From an uncultured Bacteroidota bacterium (GTDB taxonomy: Bacteria; Bacteroidota; Bacteroidia; Chitinophagales; Chitinophagaceae): 5,128 nucleotides of DNA. The stretch is from contig CAIZLI010000138.1 of NCBI GenBank assembly GCA_903933765.1, forward strand, positions 1 through 5,128, read 5' to 3'. The notes below the pieces were generated by a model. That model worked only from the letters and a program-made list of their open reading frames with translations, had not been told where the DNA came from and searched no databases. The first letter of the stretch is position 1. Each line of letters opens with the position of its first letter. A program made the translations under genes and the position numbers. Shown here in pieces: positions 1 through 5,128 of this stretch.

Positions 1-243
1 ATGTTGACATTTGCTGTAACAGCACAAAAACCAAGCACTGCACCTTCTGGAAAATCAGATCCTATAATGCCTATTTATTTAGTGGATGGCGTGGAAACAC
101 CTTATGCTAAAGTGGTTAAAATCAATACTGCATTGATTGCTTCTATGGATGTATACAAAGGCCCTGACGCTATTGCAAAATTTGGTGCAAAATATAAACA
201 TGGCATTGTCTTGGTGAAATTAAAAAAGCCAACAAAAAAATAA
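1..243 (+). CDS. Small exported TonB-plug-like protein (5' end probably outside the window)
   Basis: Eighty codons are open from the first base to a TAA at 241-243. The first residues (LTFAVTAQ) look like the end of a type I signal peptide, with cleavage before Gln. The hydrophobic run is too short and has no basic N-terminus, so the ATG at base 1 is probably internal and the true start lies upstream. Residues about 23-77 follow the pattern of TonB-dependent receptor plug segments: 'IYLVDGVE', a middle part ending 'IASMDVYKGPDAIAKFG', then 'HGIVLVKLKK', matching the family pattern of 'VDG', 'I..I.VLKG..A...YG' and 'G.I.I.TKK'. No beta-barrel follows, since the gene ends here. The lysine-rich end (KKPTKK) is unlike a receptor. 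Function is unknown; it may be a free-standing plug-like domain in the periplasm or at the outer membrane. It could also be the C-terminus of a longer protein. The gene converges on ricT across the palindrome at 263-302. Confidence 0.6.
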   Translation: MLTFAVTAQKPSTAPSGKSDPIMPIYLVDGVETPYAKVVKINTALIASMDVYKGPDAIAKFGAKYKHGIVLVKLKKPTKK

Positions 244-262
244 ATGGCTATTGAAGCGGATA

Positions 263-302
263 ATAAAAATAAGACCTCGAAATTTCGAGGTCTTATTTTT
301 AT
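263..302. terminator. Bidirectional Rho-independent terminator (40-bp perfect palindrome)
   Basis: Every base from 263 to 282 pairs with its mirror from 283 to 302. The GC-rich core is GACCTCG/CGAGGTC, with AATT available as a loop, flanked by A-tracts on the left and T-tracts on the right. Read on either strand it gives a strong hairpin ending in a U-run (T5 at 296-300 on plus, the A5 at 265-269 on minus). It lies 20 nt after the stop of the plus-strand gene and contains the ricT stop codon (299-301), so it can end transcription from both converging genes. I infer this from structure only. Confidence 0.9.
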
Positions 303-1666
303 GCGTTGTTTACATTTTCGGAACTAGGTCCTTCGGGTCTTGGTCCATTATTTGGTCGTGGCCCATTATTAGGACGAGGTCCGTTTGGTCCTTGTGGTCT
401 TGGTCCATTATTTGGTCTTGGTCCATTTGGTCCGTTTTGGTTTGGACGCGGTCCATTCGGATTTGATCCTTGTGGTCTGTTTGGTCCTTGTGGTCGCGGT
501 CCATTGTTAGGACGAGGCCCGTTTTGATTTGGTCCTTGTGGTTCTCTATAATTTCTTTGTTGATCTCTTCTGCGTCGATCGTTCTTTTCTAATGAACGTA
601 AACTTATCTGACCTACTAGTTCCACAAATTCTGGCTCTACCTCTTTATTTTTACTAGTGATTTCTACTGCTTCCAATTCTTCTACTGCAACACCTTGTTG
701 ATTCAATCTTTTAATTTCTTTTACGCGTTCTATAGTTAGCGGATAATGCTTGGTATTATTAGGAAGGGTATACCACATTAAGTTTTTGAAAATATCTTTC
801 TTAATTAAAAATGCAGTTCCCATTGCTGTTTGCAAATTGTCTGCATAATCAGGAAATGCTTGTAATGCATCTAAATAAGTATCTAATTCAAAATTCAAAC
901 AACATTTCAAACGGCCACACTGACCACTTAATTTTGTTTGATTGATGGATAAATTTTGATAACGCGCAGCGGTGGTGTTGACACTTTTGAAATCATGCAA
1001 CCAAGTACTACAACAAAGTTCACGACCACAACTTCCAATACCACCCACTTTTGCAGCTTCTTGACGAATACCAATTTGACGCATTTCAACTTTTACTTTG
1101 AACTCTCCTGCGAAAATGCGGATCAATTCTCTAAAGTCAATACGGTCATCGGCTGTGTAGAAGAAAGTACCTTTCTTGCCATCCGCCTGCAATTCAATCT
1201 CACTTAATTTCATCTGTAATTTCAAGTCTCTAGCGTGCGCTCTGCTTCGAGCTAACATATCTGATTCTCTACTTTTACTTATTTTAAAGGTCTCGATATC
1301 TTTATCTGTACTTGCTCTAAGGATCTTTTTGATGTCTGGATGAAACTCGTCCGTGCCGCTTTTTTTCAATTGCAAACGCACCAACTCTCCAGTCAAAGAA
1401 ACCTCTCCAACGTCGAAGCCGTTCACGCCTTCCACTGTCACATAATCTCCTTTTTCAAAAATTTGGAAAGTAGGGTTTCTAAAAAAATCTTTTCGGCTTC
1501 CTTGTTTAAAGCTTACTTCTACCACCCTACATTGACTTGCTGCATCATCTACAGGTAAGTCTCGCAACCAGTCATGTACATTTAATCTATTACAACCACC
1601 TGTACTACAGCCTCCATTACTTTTGCAGCCATTGGGCGTACCCGTGCCGCATGATCCACATCCCAT
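299..1666 (-). CDS. ricT: PSP1-domain protein RicT/YaaT family
   Basis: 455 residues. The PSP1 core is seen from about residue 65 ('FEKGDYVTVEG...GFDVGEV') through the 'FFYTADDRIDFRELIRIFAGEFKVKVEMRQIGIRQEA' region (166-205). It is followed by the family's cysteine motifs: C213/C218/C219 in 'GSCGRELCCSTW' and C250/C255/C256 in 'GQCGRLKCCLNFE'. In Bacillus subtilis, RicT (YaaT) forms a complex with RicA and RicF that carries [4Fe-4S] clusters and acts with RNase Y in mRNA processing; whether partners exist here cannot be seen. The first 25 residues add a Gly/Cys-rich head (C3, C6, C14, C20, C25), and residues about 376-447 are a repetitive Pro/Asn/Gly/Arg tail. The ATG at 1664-1666 is chosen because it keeps the cysteine head; no clear ribosome site is seen. 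It lies 78 nt downstream of holB, the same order as in Firmicutes. Role in this organism is inferred. Confidence 0.93.
   Translation of the reverse strand: MGCGSCGTGTPNGCKSNGGCSTGGCNRLNVHDWLRDLPVDDAASQCRVVEVSFKQGSRKDFFRNPTFQIFEKGDYVTVEGVNGFDVGEVSLTGELVRLQLKKSGTDEFHPDIKKILRASTDKDIETFKISKSRESDMLARSRAHARDLKLQMKLSEIELQADGKKGTFFYTADDRIDFRELIRIFAGEFKVKVEMRQIGIRQEAAKVGGIGSCGRELCCSTWLHDFKSVNTTAARYQNLSINQTKLSGQCGRLKCCLNFELDTYLDALQAFPDYADNLQTAMGTAFLIKKDIFKNLMWYTLPNNTKHYPLTIERVKEIKRLNQQGVAVEELEAVEITSKNKEVEPEFVELVGQISLRSLEKNDRRRRDQQRNYREPQGPNQNGPRPNNGPRPQGPNRPQGSNPNGPRPNQNGPNGPRPNNGPRPQGPNGPRPNNGPRPNNGPRPEGPSSENVNNA
326..541 (-). repeat. Degenerate in-frame repeats coding the RicT Pro/Asn/Gly/Arg tail
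   Basis: This stretch encodes roughly 72 residues made almost only of P, N, G, R and Q, built from units such as NGPRPNN and GPRPQGPN. At DNA level, a 22-nt stretch at 336-357 recurs exactly at 396-417, a 60-nt period (20 codons). Near-identical longer blocks lie at about 358-386 and 496-524. The repeats stay in the ricT frame and end just before its final residues. They are probably prone to copy-number change by slippage. The encoded tail is predicted to be disordered and positively charged. The open frames read on the plus strand here, rich in W/S/I or G/L/F, are artefacts of this composition. Confidence 0.85.
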
Positions 1667-1744
1667 ATATTCTAAGTTCTAACTGTTATTAATTGAAATA
1701 CCCGACACCCATTTTCTTCATATTCCTGTTCACTAGATTGGAGT

Positions 1745-2941
1745 CTATGTCAAAATTAAGGTTTTGTTCCGAATGATATGATAGAACTTGATACCCATGG
1801 CCATAAATAACATCTTGGCATTGGCATTTCGCTCTATATAATAGACCGCTTTGTCCAATTCTTGTATGATGGCCTCTAATTGGCCAACCCCGGCGATTTT
1901 ATTGATTCTAAGCGCAAAATCCTTCAAATCTGGGTCTAAAGGCAGGTCTGCACCCAAAACTTTGATCCGAATGCTCTGCTCAAGCAAGTGGTTAAAGTAT
2001 TTTAGGAATTGTTTTTGTTGCTCCCTGCCCAATTTACTGACCTCGTCTACCCATTTCATTTGGGCCAACGGACCATTTTTAAGGATGGCATTCAGCCAGT
2101 CCCTAATCTGGTCTAGAAAATCGCTATCACTGTGTTGAATTAAATGAAGCGCTTCTCTATAATTGCCATCAGACATGGCGGCGATGAGCTGTGCCTTTTC
2201 TGGACTTAATTTTGCCCTTTCCTCCAATGCCACTGCAATTTCTGCATTCGTTAATCTTGGCACACGAATAAATTGACAGCGACTTAATATAGTTGGAAGG
2301 ATTTGTTCCTCGGAATTGGCGACCAATAAAAAAATGGTATCTGCTGGAGGTTCTTCTATCAGCTTTAATAATTTATTACCCTCTTTGCCTAAGTATTCTG
2401 GCATCCACATCACAAGTACTTTGAAAGGACTTTCAAAACTTTTGAAACTTAGCTTTTTAATAATTTCAGCACATTCGTCTGCACTTATATTGCCTTGTTT
2501 ATTTTCTGCTTTGATGAATTGCAACCAGTCAAATACATTGCCATAAGGATAGCCCTGTATAAATTCCCTCCACTGCTCTATAAAATTGGCGCTGATATTT
2601 TTTTGACCTGGTTTTTCTGTGATGGTTGGGAAAGAAAAATGCAGGTCGGGGTGCATCAACTGATTCGCGCGTTGGTAAGCAGGTAAGTCTGCAATGGCAT
2701 CTGGTTCGTTGTAAGTATGGACTTGTTTTGCAAGTGCAGTTGGGTCTGCAAACATATCCAACACCTCGTTGGTAGTTGCAGGGGAGCTCACTAAATATTG
2801 TGCAAATGCAATGGCCAAAGGCAGTGCGCCGGATCCTTCTGGCCCCACAAATAGTAGGGCATGGCTCAATCTTTGGTGTTGAACCATCTCTACTAACTGT
2901 TGCTTTAATTTTTCTTGACCAATTATATCGCGCAATAACAT
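1745..2941 (-). CDS. holB: DNA polymerase III delta' subunit (clamp loader)
   Basis: 398 residues with the AAA+ clamp-loader layout. The start is 'DIIGQEKLKQQL', followed by a P-loop position reading GPEGSGALPL (33-42), where the nucleotide-binding Lys is absent. The helicase-like 'PEYLGKEGNKLLKLIEEPP' (181-199) and the SRC motif (220-222, in 'LPTILSRCQ') follow, then a helical C-terminal collar domain. Delta' is normally a non-hydrolysing stator that supplies the SRC arginine finger to its neighbour in the loader, which fits the degenerate P-loop. The usual four-cysteine zinc module between the P-loop and 'HPDLHFSFP' (97-105) is not there: residues 51-96 contain no Cys and only Ser, Leu, Tyr and Asp where the CxxC pattern is expected. 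The ATG at 2939-2941 is the only in-frame ATG after the upstream stop; it is 33 nt downstream of the peroxidase stop, in the same frame. ricT follows 78 nt later. Confidence 0.93.
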   Translation of the reverse strand: MLLRDIIGQEKLKQQLVEMVQHQRLSHALLFVGPEGSGALPLAIAFAQYLVSSPATTNEVLDMFADPTALAKQVHTYNEPDAIADLPAYQRANQLMHPDLHFSFPTITEKPGQKNISANFIEQWREFIQGYPYGNVFDWLQFIKAENKQGNISADECAEIIKKLSFKSFESPFKVLVMWMPEYLGKEGNKLLKLIEEPPADTIFLLVANSEEQILPTILSRCQFIRVPRLTNAEIAVALEERAKLSPEKAQLIAAMSDGNYREALHLIQHSDSDFLDQIRDWLNAILKNGPLAQMKWVDEVSKLGREQQKQFLKYFNHLLEQSIRIKVLGADLPLDPDLKDFALRINKIAGVGQLEAIIQELDKAVYYIERNANAKMLFMAMGIKFYHIIRNKTLILT

Positions 2942-2974
2942 GCAGCGAAGATAGCATTTCCTAGGGTAAGCGAC

Positions 2975-3499
2975 TTATTTTAAGTAATTCAAAATTGCGT
3001 CGCTATCTGGTTTTACATTGCTTGGAAAATAAGCCAACATCTTGCCATTCTCATCCAATAAAAATTTATTGAAATTCCATCCAATAGTCGCATCTAAAAC
3101 GCCATTTTTTGTCTTTTGTGTCAACCATTGATAGATCGAAGATTGATCCGTACCCTTCACATCTACTTTATCAGCTAGTGGGAAAGTAACGCCATAATTT
3201 TTTTCGCAGAATTCTACGATTTCAGCATTCGTGCCTGGTTCTTGTCCACCAAATTGATTACAAGGAAAACCAATGATCACTAATTTGTCTTTGTATTGAC
3301 TATATACTTTTTGCAAAGAAGCATATTGAGGCGTATAACCACATTGGCTTGCTGTGTTGACCACCATGATTTTTTTGCCTTTGTATTTTGACAAATCTAT
3401 CTGACCGCCGTCAATGCTTTTAACTTTAAAGCTATGGATGCTTTGTGCATTTGTGAATAAACTGCATGCAACAAATAAGAAACTTAGTATCGTTTTCAT
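2975..3499 (-). CDS. gpx: Secreted Cys-type glutathione peroxidase (probably thioredoxin-dependent)
   Basis: 174 residues from the ATG at 3497-3499. The open frame runs further upstream, to 3631, but that part has no family similarity and overlaps the end of comF. This start gives a clean signal peptide (MKTILSFLFVACSLFTNA, cleavage probably before Gln19). Cys12 makes a lipoprotein possible, but Phe at -3 of the lipobox is a poor match. The catalytic tetrad is complete: peroxidatic C53 in 'NTASQCGYT', Q86 in 'GFPCNQFGGQEPG', and W141-N142 in 'IGWNFNKFLLDENGK'. C53 is cysteine rather than selenocysteine. C98 in 'EFCEKNYGVTFP' is where the resolving Cys lies in thioredoxin-using family members. 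The enzyme reduces hydrogen peroxide and lipid or organic peroxides, here outside the cytoplasm. It lies 106 nt after comF and 33 nt before holB. The donor that re-reduces it in the envelope is unknown. Confidence 0.93.
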   Translation of the reverse strand: MKTILSFLFVACSLFTNAQSIHSFKVKSIDGGQIDLSKYKGKKIMVVNTASQCGYTPQYASLQKVYSQYKDKLVIIGFPCNQFGGQEPGTNAEIVEFCEKNYGVTFPLADKVDVKGTDQSSIYQWLTQKTKNGVLDATIGWNFNKFLLDENGKMLAYFPSNVKPDSDAILNYLK

Positions 3500-3605
3500 A
3501 AAAAATAATTGAATGTTTGAGGTATTAAATATAACAAGAAATTGACCAAAAAGTTGAGGATATGATTGACTAAAAAGACAATTATAGTATGGACGGGACA
3601 TTTTA

Positions 3606-4313
3606 TTAGAGGGTATAAGCCGCCACTGCAATCGAAACGGATGCAGGCGACCCAGCCATCAAGCTTGCAACGGCCGCCTCTAAAGTGGCTCCTGTGGTTA
3701 AGACGTCGTCAATAAGTAAAATATGTTTTCCTTCAATACTGGTTGGTTTTTGTAAAAAAAACAGGTCGGGCAATTGCTGTAGCCTGGCTTTTCTATTTTT
3801 CTTTGTTTGTGAATTGGACCAGTTTCTTTTGATTAAAACATCGTTTAAGATGGGTCTAGGCCAAATCTGTTGCAAGCCCATCGCAATGACTTCGCTCTGA
3901 TTGTACCCTCTATTTTGTATTTTGGAAGCACTTATTGGAATAGGAATAATGCAATCAACCTGCTTCAATTTTTCTTCAACTGCAATTGCTTCGCCCATTA
4001 ATTTCCCAAATAAAATACCCACTTTTTTATTGTGATGGTATTTTAATTCTGTGATCAGCGTTTGTACTAAACTGTCTTTTGTGAAAAATAACAATGCGCC
4101 AGCATTTTGAATATCGGCCCTGCCCCAAAATATTTTTTCAATTGGATTCTCGGGGATGCTAAAAAAATCAGTAAAGGGTAAATTTTGGATACATTGTTGG
4201 CATAAGGGCATGGCTTTTTCAACTTGATCTGTACCGCATCCAAAACAAATTTGTGGATACAATAAATGCAAAAAAGCATTTAGATAGTTTCGTATACCTT
4301 CAAAAATTTTCAA
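3606..4313 (-). CDS. comF: ComF-family phosphoribosyltransferase-like protein
   Basis: 235 residues. The N-terminal zinc-finger cysteines are C23/C26 ('CFGCG') and C38/C41 ('CQQC'). The double-zinc-finger-type start and the phosphoribosyltransferase fold show 'IPIPISASKIQNRGYNQSE' (123-141) and the PRPP-loop 'ILLIDDVLTTGAT' (198-210), both complete. ComF proteins are needed for natural transformation in several bacteria and are thought to act in the uptake or processing of incoming single-stranded DNA; the exact reaction is not settled. The frame begins at a TTG at 4311-4313, 2 nt beyond the radA TAA. The next in-frame ATG (residue 35) would cut off C23 and C26, and upstream the frame reaches a stop (4371-4373) with no ATG, so TTG is the best start. 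Close linkage suggests translational coupling with radA. No Shine-Dalgarno is evident. The 106 nt after the stop hold no clear terminator. Confidence 0.9.
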   Translation of the reverse strand: MKIFEGIRNYLNAFLHLLYPQICFGCGTDQVEKAMPLCQQCIQNLPFTDFFSIPENPIEKIFWGRADIQNAGALLFFTKDSLVQTLITELKYHHNKKVGILFGKLMGEAIAVEEKLKQVDCIIPIPISASKIQNRGYNQSEVIAMGLQQIWPRPILNDVLIKRNWSNSQTKKNRKARLQQLPDLFFLQKPTSIEGKHILLIDDVLTTGATLEAAVASLMAGSPASVSIAVAAYTL

Positions 4314-4315
4314 GA

Positions 4316-5128
4316 TTAGAAAAATAATCGATAGGCTTCGTCTACTCTTTCTACAGGAATAATTTCGATACTATGTTTTTTTGTATCGATACCCTTGGTA
4401 TTGAATCCAGAAATAATAATTTTTTCAAATCCTAATTTTTCTGCTTCGGCAATGCGTTGTTGTATTCTGTTAACAGCGCGAATTTCACCATTCAATCCAA
4501 CTTCTCCAGCAAAGCAAATACCTTGTGGCAATGGGATGTCTTCGTAGGAAGATAGTAATGAAAGTATGACAGCAAGGTCCAATGAAGGATCTTCTATTTT
4601 AAGTCCACCGGCAATATTCACAAACACATCCTTCATACCAAACGCAAACCCACCGCGCTTTTCCAACACCGCAAGTAATAATTGCAATCTTCTTAAATCA
4701 AATCCAGTGACTGTTCTTTGAGGTGTCCCATATACACTTTGTGTCACCAATGCTTGCACTTCGATCAGTAATGGTCGCATCCCTTCCATTGCTGCTGCAA
4801 TGGTACTTCCACTTAAGGAATCATTTCTTTGTGCGATTAAAAATGCAGACGGATTGGTCACGACTTTCATACCCGTCCCAGTCATTTCATAAATGCCTAA
4901 TTCGCTGGTGCTACCAAAACGATTTTTTAATGTACGCAACATTCTATAGGCATAATGACGATCACCCTCAAATTGTAAAACAGTATCCACCATATGTTCT
5001 AAAATTTTTGGTCCAGCAATAGAACCTTCTTTAGTGATATGGCCAATTAAAAAAACTGGCGTGCCTGTTTCTTTTGCAAATCTTTGAAATTCTGCAGCAG
5101 TTTGTTTGATTTGGGAAATACTTCCAGC
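4316..5128 (-). CDS. radA: DNA repair protein RadA/Sms, C-terminal part (truncated by window edge)
   Basis: The frame stays open to the window's last base, so only the last 270 residues are seen; full RadA is about 450-460. The ATG at 4991-4993 lies inside the protein, since the upstream codons still read as RadA ('VFLIGHITKEGSIAGPKILEHMVDTVLQFEGD'). The RadA KNRFG motif, which distinguishes it from RecA, is at 4913-4927. The second half is the Lon-protease-like domain, with 'GGLKIEDPSLDLAVILSLLSS' (5' part) and 'CFAGEVGLNGEIRAV'. Conserved proteolytic residues are not expected to function in RadA. RadA is a RecA-like branch-migration helicase used in recombinational repair, and in pneumococcus also in transformation. 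The N-terminal zinc finger and the Walker A are outside the window. The TAA at 4316-4318 is 2 nt before the comF TTG. Confidence 0.95.
   Translation of the reverse strand, partial: AGSISQIKQTAAEFQRFAKETGTPVFLIGHITKEGSIAGPKILEHMVDTVLQFEGDRHYAYRMLRTLKNRFGSTSELGIYEMTGTGMKVVTNPSAFLIAQRNDSLSGSTIAAAMEGMRPLLIEVQALVTQSVYGTPQRTVTGFDLRRLQLLLAVLEKRGGFAFGMKDVFVNIAGGLKIEDPSLDLAVILSLLSSYEDIPLPQGICFAGEVGLNGEIRAVNRIQQRIAEAEKLGFEKIIISGFNTKGIDTKKHSIEIIPVERVDEAYRLFF

Noticed and set aside
251..527. Two plus-strand open frames with repetitive W/S/I and G/L/F composition, and a minus-strand D/Q/H-rich frame
   Set aside because: They are other-frame readings of the repeat DNA coding the RicT tail; composition is explained by the repeats and there is no family similarity.
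1689..1721. A ten-codon open frame (MKKMGVGYFN) in the holB-ricT gap
   Set aside because: It is short enough to occur by chance, the AGGA lies very close to the ATG, and no attenuator-like hairpin follows. It is only a weak leader-peptide candidate.
2529..2957. A 142-codon minus-strand frame overlapping holB
   Set aside because: It lies out of frame within the conserved holB sequence and shows no recognisable family pattern.
3526..3549. Possible Bacteroidota promoter for the peroxidase (TATATTTA at 3526-3533 minus strand, with TTG at 3547-3549)
   Set aside because: The -7 box differs from TAnnTTTG at its last base and the gap to the TTG is only 13 nt, well short of the usual spacing.
3500..3631. 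A longer N-terminus for the glutathione peroxidase, from an ATG at 3629-3631
   Set aside because: It would hide the signal peptide behind 44 unrelated residues and overlap the end of comF; the ATG at 3497-3499 fits an exported protein.
4991..4993. This ATG as the start of radA
   Set aside because: Codons upstream of it, to the window edge, continue to match RadA, so the real start is outside the window.

Overview
The window looks like chromosomal core sequence from a Bacteroidota bacterium. It is AT-rich, the minus-strand genes lack clear Shine-Dalgarno sequences, the polymerase III delta' subunit has the 'PEYLGKEGNKLLKLIEEPP' style of that phylum, and there is a small TonB-plug-like secreted protein of a type common there. 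A member of the Chitinophagaceae or a relative is my best guess, from protein flavour only.

Layout. Positions 1-243 (+) hold the end of a small exported protein resembling a stand-alone TonB-receptor plug segment. A 40-bp perfect palindrome (263-302) follows and appears to be a bidirectional terminator between this gene and a convergent block of five genes. Those five are all on the minus strand and fill the rest of the window. In transcription order they are radA (4316-5128, 5' end outside the window), comF (3606-4313, apparent TTG start 2 nt after the radA stop), a secreted Cys-type glutathione peroxidase (2975-3499), holB (1745-2941) and ricT/yaaT (299-1666).

How the genes fit together. 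RadA and ComF are both linked to handling of incoming or damaged DNA and are almost fused here. HolB is a clamp-loader subunit. RicT is the PSP1-domain protein that sits next to holB in Firmicutes too, so the holB-ricT pair is an old conserved neighbourhood. The peroxidase is a periplasmic or envelope antioxidant enzyme sitting between them, with no obvious functional tie. The gaps are 2, 106, 33 and 78 nt; a single transcript is possible, but I see no convincing internal promoter or terminator to confirm or divide it.

No RNA genes, insertion sequences, CRISPR arrays or phage genes were seen, and no stretch over 300 bases lacks a gene. I found no new system. The points most worth a second look are the apparent loss of the zinc-binding cysteines in HolB, the repeat-built Pro/Asn/Gly/Arg tail and cysteine-rich head of RicT, the TTG start of comF, and the perfect palindrome that swallows the ricT stop codon.
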